Origin: Catenulispora sp. EB89
GTDB taxonomy: Bacteria > Actinomycetota > Actinomycetes > Streptomycetales > Catenulisporaceae
NCBI RefSeq assembly: GCF_041261445.1
Contig: NZ_JBGCCU010000041.1
Coordinates: forward strand, 27,333 to 91,332
DNA: 64,000 nucleotides
Direction of reading: 5' to 3'
Shown: piece by piece, positions 12,601 through 19,120 of the stretch
Layout of the letters: every line of letters begins with the position of its first letter
Numbering within the stretch: position 1 is the stretch's first letter
Position numbers and translations under genes: made by a program
The notes under the pieces: model-generated
What the model saw: the letters and a program-made list of their open reading frames with translations, nothing else
Databases searched by the model: none
Told to the model about the DNA's origin: nothing

Positions 12601-14572
12601 CGCCCACGACGAGTTCGGTGTGCTGCACGGTGTGTTCCACGCGGCGATGGTGTTGGTCAACCAGAGCATGCGGGAGCTGTCGCCGGAGCGGCTGCGCGAG
12701 GCGTTCGACGCCAAGGCCGACTCGACGTGGACGCTGCTACGGGCACTGCGCGGCGAGTCCCTTGACTTCGTGCTGTGCTACTCCTCCGGGGTCGCGTTCA
12801 CCGGCAACCACGGGCAGGCCGGCTATGCGGCAGGTTGTGCGTTCGCCGACGCCTACGCGCTACACGCGGCACGCATCCTGCCCTTCCCGGTGCGCGTGCT
12901 CAACCTCGGCTACTGGCACGCGGGCGGGGACTCCGAGCGGGCCCGGGTGCTGCGCCGGGTCGAAGCGGCTGGCCTGCGTCCGTTGGGCGCCGAAACCGGC
13001 ATGGCCGTGCTGGAACAGGTGCTCGGTTCTCGGCTGCCCCAGGTGTTCGCCTTCGACGCGGACCAGCGCATCCTGGCTGACCTCGGCATCGACCCTGACA
13101 CGGCGACAACCGTGCGACCGGGCGACCCGGTCCGGTCGCCCAAGGTGCGGCTGGCCGGCACCACGTCGGCCGATGCGGCACTGCTGCGCCACCAGCGCGC
13201 GGTCGACGAGTTGGAGGGTCTGGTCCCCGGGCTGGTCGCGGCGGCGCTGCGCCGGGCGGGCGTGTCCGAGCGCACCGTCACGCCGGAGCACGCCATGTTC
13301 TTCCAGGCGCTGTCGGACATGGTGCCCGACCGACCCGTCCTCGAACGGGGTTCCGATCTCGACGCGCTGATCGCTCGCGCGCCCGGCATCGCCGGGGTCG
13401 CCACCCTCCTGCGGGAGTGCCTCGCTGCCCTGCCGGAGGTGCTGACCGGCCGGCTGCGGGCTCTCGACGTGCTGTTCCCGAATGGTTCCTCGGACCGGGT
13501 CGCAGCGGTCTACCAGGGCGATCCGGTCACCGACCACTGCAACGCGGAAGTGGCCCGGCTGGTTGTCGAGCAGGTCACTGCGCGGTTGTCGGCCCGGCCC
13601 GCGACCACGGTGCGCATCCTCGAAGTGGGTGCGGGAACCGGTGGCACGAGCGCGACGGTGTTGGCCGCGCTGGCCGCGCACTCCGACTCGGTCGAGTACG
13701 TGTTCACCGATGTGTCCCCGGCCTTTGTGCGCAAGGCCCGGCAGCGGTTCGGCGAGGAGTATTCCTTCGCCCGCTTCGAGGTGCTCGACATCGAGGCGGA
13801 CGGCGCGTCCGCGGAGTACGACGTGGTGTTGGGCACCAACGTCTTCCACGCCACCGCCGCACTCGCCGACACGCTCACCCGGACCAAGTCGCTGTTGCGC
13901 GCCGGCGGCGTGCTGTTGTTGGTCGAGGGCACCAGGGTGGCGCGGCAGTTGGCGCTGATCTTCGGGCTGACCGCCGGTTGGTGGAGCTTCACCGACCCCG
14001 AGCAGCGCCTGCCGCGCTCGCCGCTGGCCAGTGCGGGGCAGTGGCGAGACGTGCTGGCTTCCTGCGGCTTCACCGACATCAGCATTGGTTCTCCCATCTC
14101 CGAAGCAGGTCCGGCTTTCCAGAGCGTGATCGCCGCCGTGAGCGACGGGATCGCGCCCGCCACGCGCGGCCCCCGACCCGCGCCCGAGGCCGAACGCGTC
14201 ACCGTCGTGGCCGCTGCGCAGGACGGCCTGGCGCAGGTGACCGCGGTCTTCGCCCGGGTGCTCGACATGGCGCCCGAGCACCTCGATCCCGACCTCACCT
14301 TCGAGAACTACGGCGTGGATTCGCTGGTTGCGCTGGAACTGACCCGGGCGCTGGAAGCCGAGTTCGGTTCGCAGCCCGCGACTCTGCTGTTCGAGCAGAT
14401 CACCATTCGTCGCCTGGCCCGCCACCTCAGTGCCGAGCCCGCACCACCGGCCGGAGATGCCGAGCCGGCGCGACCGGCGGACGATGCCGAGCGGCTGGTC
14501 GCGAGCCTGTCCGACGACGAGGTCGAGGAACTGTTGGCCGAACTGTCGGCCAAGGGCGGGGGCCGGGGATGA
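659..14572 (+). CDS. PKS-A: trans-AT polyketide synthase, three modules (KS-DH-KR-ACP, KS-DH-KR-ACP, KS-DH-KR-MT-ACP)
   Basis: 4637 residues, GTG start; ATGs at 677 and 689 are alternatives. Module 1: KS (12-440, Cys183 in TACSTS), decayed AT (~524-597), DH (~680-944, His711 in HxxxGxxxxP, Asp867), KR (~1119-1290), ACP (Ser1394). Module 2: trans-AT-type KS (~1465-1890, Cys1635), DH (~2040-2300, His2074, Asp2223 but Arg2227 where Gln/His is usual), KR (~2490-2680), ACP (Ser2777). Module 3: KS (~2860-3290, Cys3036), DH (His3478, Asp3626), KR (~3907-4095, Tyr4056 with Cys4060 in place of Asn), C-methyltransferase (~4260-4485, SAM motif EVGAGTGG), ACP (Ser4555). No module has a working AT, so malonyl comes from the discrete AT at 37,389. 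The C-terminus carries an acidic docking helix, LSDDEVEELLAEL. Three KR/DH modules followed by a methylating one predict a triene with a methyl on the last double bond. Its stop overlaps the next start (ATGA). Confidence 0.95.
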   Translation: MSSPEDMAGQMDVAIIGMACRFPGADDISAFWRLLSEGREGITRFSRTELAEAGIPARLLDDPSYVPAHGVLPDIDLFDTNYFEYTPAEAEMIDPQHRILLQTGHAALEDAGYDPARFPGLISVYAGAAINTYLQQQVLPRVDQTSTANHFAVMVGNDKDFLATRLSYKLDLKGPSYTVQTACSTSLVAIHLACQGLINGECDMALAGGVTVKLPQTKGYLYEDGAILSKDGYVRTFDAEASGTVLGNGVGVLVLKPLREAIADRDTIHAVIKGTATNNDGAGKVSFAAPGVAGQAAVIREAHTVAGVDPRSIGYIEAHGTATRLGDPAEVSALAKAFAAGTRDVGFCAIGTVKSNLGHLDAAAGVAGVIKATLMMRHRTLVPTLNFRSANPAIDFAATPFTVSTDAAPWTAEGPLRAGVSSFGIGGTNAHAVLQEAPPAPVAGASRATQVLVCSARTPTALRTVATNLADHLVDDDRPAADIAYTLAVGRRRHEYRIAVTGSDNAALARALRAAQVPEHPAAGVVSFVFTEELADAEDLARQWRVEPAFAEHYDAALAHGPVFAVQYAMARCWLDWGIRPAAGHGDGIGARIAARLADETPASGGFPMRGTDEAVRGLALSAADGLWAGVARAWAAGADVDWAAWFAAELRGRVPLPTYPFEGRRCWLDGPIAPVAVGGPHPMLDENVSDLDGAAYRSSRSGDEFYLADHRVGGEPVMPAVGYLELARAAGVLALGAPVRLTDVSFEQPLSYAAGPRTALVSLWRERDTVGFEVTDDGNVHASGRLRDDPIEPAAPIDPAALADRCTDLLAAVTGYAALRGYGLDYGPRMRALTEVVLGADVALATLTPPEGSALDGALLNPALLDGALHALVLTLAQSYQDVDGFLPMALGELIAYEAVSGPCHAWVTVGQRGDRSATADITLIAPDGRVLARLRDLVVRVLRGSRRSALLTRSWADAPLTGAATPIHGAGVVIAENAERRERLADIIAARGVTDLANAAVVVVDEPEPEQALEVVRHLLSSRPTTPVRVLLTHRHDATGPRPEYAALGAFARTMRAENPLLAVQAVGLGVDVDELTALSGELAGPGTDPEVMYVSSGRRVPVLVAAPDAPGVPIRDGGVYLITGGAGGLGRLVADWLLSQADAQVVLIGRGVEPPHGLDPRMIYRSADVTDPERLAAIRAEFGPFNGIVHAAGVLRDGFALNKSAVDFTDVLAPKVTGIRELDAVTAEDPLDFFVAFSSIAAHIGNAGQTDYAYANAYLESYAERSGRVSAIAWPLWAEGGMRQSAEAAAENSARTGFGVLPTADGLALLPHALGASGALVAAYGDLDKITAGITTPVAAPPRGGGTGDGDGDGDRAAALLLLRTLVAAQTGLDPDELSQDQPFDRYGIDSLVITQLNRELDKHVPGLSKTLFFEYSTLGELADFFAEHHAHALHGERAQAPIEHAVRPSRSRPLPSSTPEDTAIAVIGVAGRYPMADDLDEFWANLAAGRDCVTEIPADRWDADRWYDPDPAALGRAHTRWGGFLRDVDRFDPVFFGISPRQAEIMDPQERLFLQCAWHTLEDSGYRRAELSGRAVGVYVGVMYGEYQFHGAVDALRGGRELTGSSFATIANRVSHVFGLTGPSMALDTMCSSSLTAIHLACESLRGGESELAIAGGVNVSVHPYKYAFLSQGRYLSSDGRCRAFGAGGDGYVPGEGVGAVLLKPYRQALVDGDRIHGVILASALNHGGRTNGYTVPSPHAQQKVIGTALNRAGLHPSDIDYIEAHGTGTNLGDPIELTGLTNAYSDAQVGPGAWPIGSVKSNIGHLESAAGVAGLTKVLLQFEHQTLVPSLHSSELNPNIDFARSPFRVQRELAPWPDRDRPRRAGLSSFGAGGANAHLVVEESPRRDLSAATPAGAQQADDPLLYLLSARDEQRLREYAGQAAEFLDTERIPLADLCFTTQVGREAMASRFAVLATDGAQIVAALRRFAEGGPATEIAGTGPLAESARNWLAGQDVDWLAWHESHPGPTPRRVRAPRYPFASERYWLPLEPDLGTSALHPLVDANESTVAETRFRKTLRAGDPLVRDHIVAGRPVLAGAVTVEFVRAAADLAEPTVRHAVRDLVWGQAAELSSSALDLYVSFLPDLSFEVYSAPSGARLTHARGRAVALPSEVAQAQDVDQVRERLTPVRDRAGAYADYHAAGLDYGPAYQVIEEIRAGSDEALVRLGAASPAALLDGALRACHWIGGSITPDEVAVPFSLGALNAFGELDAVRSAHSRLTAEQAGVRHFDLTLYDEHGHVLAQIRDFVGRSMSSAPAGEIRCYAPQWEVTGEPVPGRSTDTLALLGPELETAAARLWRRVIPLPTGSVAGDLDVAIVLEPSGADPATELDRVCARVLDLLGAVTSGALSGKVRCVLVYEGRDRPEHGALTGFARSTGAVAPRFELSTLAVEPGLSAEELADAVAAELRSGAGTAGLEVSRTATGERAVRVLRPVTGGEGPVLRDEGVYVITGGNGAIGRVLAEHLARRYRATLVLIGRGEPDLAWHRSLAELGAQVHAVRADVTRADELDAALADARSRFGALHGVFHLAGVADEERLATEDRARFARVLAAKTHGLVNLDRLTREDELDLFVVFSSISSVIGDFGSASYATANRFADLYLCDRVGPGVGISLDWPLWAVGGVDDLVSDAELAHYVRRTGMRPLSGEAGVAVFEHALAVGAPWQVPTWGDPATVSAALAPVTPRSPEARIADGARGKVVEHLRGVLAGVLKLPVGRLDSRVVLQDYGMESVLIMDASALLAKDFPGLSGSVFFEHRTVEELTDHILVEHPDAVAALFPAPIQSPARGESSAPVERPAPVVEVASAPRAAVSDEPIAIIGISGRYPQAADLDEFWRNLVAGRDCVTEVPADRWDATALYDEAPAAPGHSHGRWGGFMSDVDCFDSLFFQIAPKQARSMDPQERLFLETAWSALEDAGYPPGRIPPPAFGREGHDVGVFVGVMWDDYAVLGATESARGNHQVVLANRSSIANQVSYFGDFRGPSVVIDTACSASLVAVHQACESIRRGECAYAIAGGVNVAVHPDRYVHLSSKSMLATDGRCRAFGAGGTGYVPGEGVGAVLLKRLSDAVRDGDTVHAVIRASVVNHGGRTSGYTVPNPKAQQALVEQALATSGIDARSIGYVEAHGTGTALGDPIEHTGLAKAFANYTGDVGFCALGSVKSGIGHLEGAAGIAGLTKVVLQLRYATLAPTLHADQLNPAIDFEHSPFTVQREAAPWPAPRDSPRRASVSSFGAGGTNAFVIVEEYVPDAPADPDSPELIVLSARDEQRLRRYASDLAQAVTGPLRLTDIAYTLRIGRPELAQRLAFVAADRVDAAAKLAAIGRGEVGQWLHQGRVEQHPSLSGLFAEGVGGAEFLAAQIEAGADDLLGRMWVAGITVDWDLADRLRPRPRRRVPLPTYPFERVRHWLDIAPTAVVRQPEHTLSANAPVLRDHIVDGRAILPGVGHLDLVAREHGDLVGRALADVRWALPLAVSQGQVSVSVVIEEDRYEVRGAQGTPYSYGRITDAPAAPEAIDIAALRSRLDTGPDHDAFYESLRHQGLPYGPFFRRVQQVWLGPDEVMSRLGHAPDDDTYALHPGFLDAAIHTVAALLARRDGRLRLPFAADRVEFFGPVPSAGWSWVRETGSDRYDVLVLDDAGAVRVRFLGLTYRMTKPRTVPGYRPVWRARAADTLAEPARQVLLVGPDSELADAIAAEHGDVRRLRPGFTDIELDRELTGPDLVYFLASATEPEPDDRVGLHAITDRGVVSLFRVLRALDGRGLLDERLRVKVVTTDVHPLGADDPSAPWAAGLAGLAMVAGKECPGLRIALVDVRSTEAGQAAGMVVAEPCTTRPVPVSLRAGVRRVRELEPVELSPAPPALRDGGVYLVIGGLGTVGRDTCLHLARAYRAKLVVVGRSPLDERRQRIIDELTTAGAQVRYLALDAREPDQLATAIRVAHDEFGVLHGVFHAAMVLVNQSMRELSPERLREAFDAKADSTWTLLRALRGESLDFVLCYSSGVAFTGNHGQAGYAAGCAFADAYALHAARILPFPVRVLNLGYWHAGGDSERARVLRRVEAAGLRPLGAETGMAVLEQVLGSRLPQVFAFDADQRILADLGIDPDTATTVRPGDPVRSPKVRLAGTTSADAALLRHQRAVDELEGLVPGLVAAALRRAGVSERTVTPEHAMFFQALSDMVPDRPVLERGSDLDALIARAPGIAGVATLLRECLAALPEVLTGRLRALDVLFPNGSSDRVAAVYQGDPVTDHCNAEVARLVVEQVTARLSARPATTVRILEVGAGTGGTSATVLAALAAHSDSVEYVFTDVSPAFVRKARQRFGEEYSFARFEVLDIEADGASAEYDVVLGTNVFHATAALADTLTRTKSLLRAGGVLLLVEGTRVARQLALIFGLTAGWWSFTDPEQRLPRSPLASAGQWRDVLASCGFTDISIGSPISEAGPAFQSVIAAVSDGIAPATRGPRPAPEAERVTVVAAAQDGLAQVTAVFARVLDMAPEHLDPDLTFENYGVDSLVALELTRALEAEFGSQPATLLFEQITIRRLARHLSAEPAPPAGDAEPARPADDAERLVASLSDDEVEELLAELSAKGGGRG

Positions 14573-17500
14573 CCGAGTCGTTCAGCGCCGTGGTGATCGG
14601 TGAGGAGCCGCTGCTGGTCGAGTGCACGCGGGTGCTCCTTGCGCGAGGACACCGGGTTCTGGCGGTGGTCTCGCCCGAACCGGACCTGTTGGCCTGGGCC
14701 GAAGGCGCCGGGCTGCCGGCGGTGCCGTTGGCGGGCGATCTCGCCCGACGGTTGGCGCCGCTGCGGTTCGACTACCTGTTCAGCATCGCCAACCTGCGAA
14801 TGCTCTCGGCCGAGGTGCTCGCCCTGCCGACCCGGCTGCCGGTGAACTTCCACGACGGACCGCTGCCCCGGCACGCGGGCCTGTTCGCGACCAGTTGGGC
14901 CATCCTGGACGGCGACGAGCAGTACGGCGTCACCTGGCACGTGATCGAGACCGAGGCCGACACCGGCGACATCCTCAAGCAGCGCTCGGTCGCGGTCGAT
15001 CCCGCGGGTACGGCGCACGATCTGAACCTGGCCTGTTTCGACGCGGCCTTGGACAGTTTCAGTGAACTGGTCGACGAACTCGCCGCGGGCACGGCGACCC
15101 GCACCCCGCAGGATCTCACCCTGCGCACTTATCACGGCCGCTTCGACGGAGCACCACGCGGCGGTCTTGTGGACTGGCGCAGGCCGGCGGCCGAACTCGA
15201 CGCGCTGGTCCGAGCGACGACGTTGGGCCACGGCGGCAACGCGTTCGGCACCGCGCTGCTCGCGACGGGTCCGGAATTGCTGGCGGTGCGCGGGGTCGAG
15301 CTGACCGGCCAGCCCTCCGTCGCCGCGCCCGGCACCGTCGTGGCGGCCGGCCGCGACGTGCTCACCGTGGCCACCGTCGACAACGACATCCGGTTCACGG
15401 ACCTGGCCACCCTCACCGGCGAGCGCGTCGATCCGCTCGCCCTGGCCGACGCCCGGTTCCGGCAGTTTTCAGACGCCGAGGCCGCCGAGCTGACGGAGGC
15501 CGGTCGAGCGGGCTTGCGGCAGGAACGATACTGGCGGCGAGTGCTCGACGCGCTCAGTCCTCTGTCGCCGCCGAGGTTCGGCGCGCTCGCGGCGGTTGCG
15601 TGCGAACCGCGCCCGGTGGCGCTGCCCCCGGCCTTGCGGACCGGCGATGCCGTGCCGGAAATCATGGCCTTGGCCGGCGTGTTCGCGTTGCTCGCGCGGC
15701 TGGCTCGGGACGGCGAACGCGATGTCGCGCTCGCTCTGGTTCCCGGCAACGCCCTGCTGGCCGCCGACCTGCCGTTGCGTGGACCCGAAGACGCGCTCGA
15801 CCGGACGCTGGCCGAACTGGCCGAACTGGTCGGGGCCGAGGTTGCGGCGATCAGGAACCGCTCGCCGTACCGGCGGGATCTGCCGCTGCGCGAACCCTGC
15901 GTGACCGGGGTCGCCCGGGCCGGGCTGCCGGTCGCGATCGTCCTTCCCGGCGGATCGACCGGGACCCACGCGCTGACCATCGGCATCGACACCGATGGCG
16001 CGGTCGGTTTCCACGACTGCACCGAGCAACAGGCGCTGTGGCTGGCCGATCGGCTCGCGCTGTTCTACGAGCAGGCCGTGGCCGGACCCGATCGGCCGGT
16101 CGGTGCACTGGGCCTGCTGCACCCGGCCGAGCAGGAGCTGTTGCGGCAGTGGAACGACACGGCCGAGGACTATCCGCGCGCGAGCACGGTGAGCCGGCTG
16201 GTCACCGACCTGGCCTGCGCGGCCCCGGACACGATCGCGGTGCGGTCCGGGGAGCGCACGCTCAGCTATGCCGAGCTCGACCAGGCCGCCGACCGGCTGG
16301 CCGGTCGCCTCGTCGAGCTCGGTGCGGGCCCCGGCACGTTCGTCGGCGTCTACCTGGCCCGCTCGCCCGAGCTGCTGGTCAGCCTGCTTGCGGTGGTCAA
16401 GAGCGGGGCGGCGTACCTGCCGATCGATCCGATCTACCCGGTGGGCCGCATCCGGCACATGCTCACCGACTCCGGCACCCGGCTGGTCCTCACCGACGCG
16501 AGCCTGCGCGACGCGCTGTCCGACGTGGACGTCACCCCGGTCGCGGTGAGCGCGACCGAGTCGGCCGCGCCGCCGGTCGACCGGTCGGACCCGGATGGCG
16601 ACGCCTACCTGATCTACACCTCCGGGTCGACCGGACTTCCCAAGGGGGTTCGCGTCGGCCACCGTGCGCTGGTCAACTTCTTGTGCGCCATGGCCCGGCA
16701 TCCGGGGTTCGACTCCGCGGACTCGCTGTTGGCACTCACCACGGTGTGCTTCGACATCGCGGGCCTTGAGCTGTACCTGCCGGTCATCCGGGGCGGCACC
16801 GTCGAGATCCTGCCGGAGGACGTCGCCGCCGATGGTTTCGCGCTGCGCCAACGCGTCGAGCAGGCCCAACCGACTGTGCTGCAGGCCACGCCGACCAGCT
16901 GGCAGATGCTGCTGGCGGCCGGTTGGACCGGTGCACCGGCGCTGCGCGCGCTGTGCGGGGGTGAGGCGCTGCCCGCCGAGCTGGCCGATCGGCTGGTCCA
17001 GCAAGTCGGCGCTCTGTACAACATGTACGGCCCGACCGAGACCACCATCTGGTCCACCGTGGACCGGGTTCGACCGGGTGAGCCGGTCACCATCGGGCGC
17101 CCGATCGCCAATACCCGGTGCCAGGTGCTCGACGAGCGCGGTCGGCCGGTGCCCCCGGGCATTCCCGGTGAGCTGTACCTCTCCGGCGACGGTGTCGCCA
17201 ACGGCTACCTCGACCGGCCAGAACTGACCGCGCAGCGGTTCGTCGCTATGGCCGAGGAGCCGGTCGCCTACCGCACTGGCGATCTGGTGCGATACCTGCC
17301 TGACGGTCGGCTGGAGTATCTGGAACGACTCGACGGCCAGATCAAGCTCAACGGGTACCGGATCGAACTGGGCGAGGTCGAGTCGGCGCTGCGGCGCCTG
17401 CCCGGGGTGGCGGCCGCGGTGGCGCTGGTCCGCCTGGACCGGCTGATCGGCTACGTGACCGGCGACGCCGGACTGATCGCGGCCGAACTGCGGGCCGCGC

Positions 17501-17943
17501 TGCGCGATAGCCTGCCCGCCTACATGGTGCCCGCCGCGGTGCTGGTGCTGCCGTCGTTGCCGCAAACGCCCAACGGCAAGATCGACCGCAGCGCGCTGCC
17601 CGCCCCGGAACTGGCCGGGGCCACCGGCACGGCGCCGCGCACCGAACTGGAACGGCAGGTCGCCGAGATCTGGTGCGAGGTGCTCGGGCTGGCCCGGGTC
17701 GGCACCGAGGACAACTTCTTCGACGTCGGCGGGGACTCGCTGCGCCTGACTTCGGTCACGGCCCTGCTGCGCGAGCGACTGAACCGGCCGATCACCCGGC
17801 TGAGCATGTTCCGGCATCCCACCGTCCGCGCGATGGCCGCCGACCTGGCCGAACCCGGCGCGCAGCCGGTCAGCCGGCAGCGGCGGGCGCGCGACACGAC
17901 CGCGCTGGCCCAACGACGCGACCGCAAGAAGCGGCAATCCTGA
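14569..17943 (+). CDS. Starter NRPS: formyltransferase - C-like remnant - adenylation (Gly) - PCP
   Basis: 1124 residues; the ATG overlaps the PKS-A stop (ATGA), which fixes the start. Residues ~5-290 form a methionyl-tRNA-formyltransferase-like domain: 'FDYLFSIANLRML', catalytic Asn93-x-His95 in 'NFHDGPLPRHAG', and the Asp of 'DTGDILK' (131-134). It should transfer formyl from N10-formyl-tetrahydrofolate to the amino acid on the PCP. Residues ~340-530 resemble the C-terminal part of a condensation domain but lack HHxxxDG. The A domain (~530-1010) has 'YTSGSTGLPKG' and 'YGPTETT'. Aligned by eye to GrsA, its pocket reads D-I-L-Q-L-G-M-I-W-K, one change from the usual glycine code. PCP Ser1057 lies in GGDSL. 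The C-terminus is a basic tail rich in Arg/Lys. The same layout makes the N-formylglycine starter of oxazolomycin- and conglobatin-type oxazoles. It probably loads and formylates glycine. Confidence 0.93.
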   Translation: MTESFSAVVIGEEPLLVECTRVLLARGHRVLAVVSPEPDLLAWAEGAGLPAVPLAGDLARRLAPLRFDYLFSIANLRMLSAEVLALPTRLPVNFHDGPLPRHAGLFATSWAILDGDEQYGVTWHVIETEADTGDILKQRSVAVDPAGTAHDLNLACFDAALDSFSELVDELAAGTATRTPQDLTLRTYHGRFDGAPRGGLVDWRRPAAELDALVRATTLGHGGNAFGTALLATGPELLAVRGVELTGQPSVAAPGTVVAAGRDVLTVATVDNDIRFTDLATLTGERVDPLALADARFRQFSDAEAAELTEAGRAGLRQERYWRRVLDALSPLSPPRFGALAAVACEPRPVALPPALRTGDAVPEIMALAGVFALLARLARDGERDVALALVPGNALLAADLPLRGPEDALDRTLAELAELVGAEVAAIRNRSPYRRDLPLREPCVTGVARAGLPVAIVLPGGSTGTHALTIGIDTDGAVGFHDCTEQQALWLADRLALFYEQAVAGPDRPVGALGLLHPAEQELLRQWNDTAEDYPRASTVSRLVTDLACAAPDTIAVRSGERTLSYAELDQAADRLAGRLVELGAGPGTFVGVYLARSPELLVSLLAVVKSGAAYLPIDPIYPVGRIRHMLTDSGTRLVLTDASLRDALSDVDVTPVAVSATESAAPPVDRSDPDGDAYLIYTSGSTGLPKGVRVGHRALVNFLCAMARHPGFDSADSLLALTTVCFDIAGLELYLPVIRGGTVEILPEDVAADGFALRQRVEQAQPTVLQATPTSWQMLLAAGWTGAPALRALCGGEALPAELADRLVQQVGALYNMYGPTETTIWSTVDRVRPGEPVTIGRPIANTRCQVLDERGRPVPPGIPGELYLSGDGVANGYLDRPELTAQRFVAMAEEPVAYRTGDLVRYLPDGRLEYLERLDGQIKLNGYRIELGEVESALRRLPGVAAAVALVRLDRLIGYVTGDAGLIAAELRAALRDSLPAYMVPAAVLVLPSLPQTPNGKIDRSALPAPELAGATGTAPRTELERQVAEIWCEVLGLARVGTEDNFFDVGGDSLRLTSVTALLRERLNRPITRLSMFRHPTVRAMAADLAEPGAQPVSRQRRARDTTALAQRRDRKKRQS

Positions 17944-17972
17944 TGCGCTCCACCACTCGCACGGAGGTTTCC

Positions 17973-19106
17973 ATGTCCAGCTGCACCGTCTGCGCGCTCA
18001 AGGCGGACCATCCCGGGATCGTCCTCGACGCGCACGGCGTCTGCAACCTGTGCAACCTGGACTTCGCCGAGGACTTGCTGATCAACTACCGATACACCAA
18101 CGAGGTGTTCACGCAGTTCCAGCAGGCCCCGCCCGCCGACGGCGAGTTCGACTGCCTGTTCATGTACAGCGGCGGCAAGGACAGCACCTACATGCTGGAC
18201 AAGTTCGTCAACGACTACGGCAAACGCGTCCTCGCCTTCACCTTCGACGTGCCGTTCGAGAGCGAACACGCGGCCCAGAACATCGCCCTGGCACGGGAGA
18301 AGATCCCTGCGACGTTCGTGGTCGACTCCGACGACGACAACATCAAGCTCATGATGCGCGAGGTGTTCAACCGGCCCGCGACCAAGCGTCCCGGCAAGTA
18401 CCTCGACGAGAAGCTGCCGTGCGTTTCCTGCCGCACCTTCTTCGTGCTCCGCGCGATCCTGATGGCCTATCGGCAGAAGATCCCTTACATCGCGCTGTGC
18501 GCGGACCCGCAGCAGATCCTCACCATGGAATCCAATGTGGTCGAGGTGGTGCGCGGCTTCTACCAGACCTTCGGTGAACGGCTGACCGGGACGCTGTTCG
18601 GCGGCGAGTTGGAGGAACTGCTCTTCGAGGAGGAGCAGAACCTGCCCAAGATCGTCTTCCCGTTCATCGCCATGCGGCACGAGTACGAACCGGACCGCAT
18701 CGTCGAGGAACTGCGCGCAAAGGGTTTGTACCAGTCCTCCCCGCTGGAGACGCACTGCACCTTGCTTCCCCTGTTGAACTACTACTCGTTCAAGAACTGG
18801 GACTGCATGTTCTACAAGCTCAATGCGTCGAGCCACGTGCGGTCGGTCAAACGCAGCGCGCAGTACGACCGCAACACGTTCAGCCTCAAGTTCCCACGTT
18901 CGCTCGACTTGGCCGACGTGGAGGAGCGGCTCGGCCAGGTGGTGATGGCCATCGCTGCCGACGAGGGCGAGCGCGCCGCGCACGAAACCGAACTGGTCGA
19001 CCTGTTCCAGCGGATGGGCGCCACCGAGGACGCGGCCCGGTTCGTGTCCCGCAGCTTTCTCGACATGCGTTCCGTTGCCGCCGATCTCGGCGTCCGGCTG
19101 AGCTGA
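17973..19106 (+). CDS. PP-loop ATP pyrophosphatase, probable oxazole-forming cyclodehydratase (OzmP/CongE-like)
   Basis: 377 residues. ATG 17973 follows GGAGG (17963-17967) with a 5-base spacer; an upstream in-frame ATG at 17943 has no such site. The N-terminus has two CxxC pairs (Cys4/Cys7 and Cys24/Cys27), a probable zinc knuckle. SGGKDS (66-71) is the PP-loop of N-type ATP pyrophosphatases, which adenylate an oxygen atom, as in asparagine synthetase and tRNA thiolases. A further CxxC lies in 'LPCVSC'. From memory, oxazolomycin and conglobatin clusters have a homologue at this place, next to the formyltransferase NRPS. There it is thought to activate the formamide or ketone oxygen of the N-formylglycyl-ketone and close the 5-substituted oxazole. 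It lies 29 bases after the starter NRPS and 14 before the KS-ACP gene, so coupling is likely. The fold is clear; the exact reaction is inferred. Confidence 0.85.
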   Translation: MSSCTVCALKADHPGIVLDAHGVCNLCNLDFAEDLLINYRYTNEVFTQFQQAPPADGEFDCLFMYSGGKDSTYMLDKFVNDYGKRVLAFTFDVPFESEHAAQNIALAREKIPATFVVDSDDDNIKLMMREVFNRPATKRPGKYLDEKLPCVSCRTFFVLRAILMAYRQKIPYIALCADPQQILTMESNVVEVVRGFYQTFGERLTGTLFGGELEELLFEEEQNLPKIVFPFIAMRHEYEPDRIVEELRAKGLYQSSPLETHCTLLPLLNYYSFKNWDCMFYKLNASSHVRSVKRSAQYDRNTFSLKFPRSLDLADVEERLGQVVMAIAADEGERAAHETELVDLFQRMGATEDAARFVSRSFLDMRSVAADLGVRLS

Positions 19107-19120
19107 TCAGGGGGACCACC

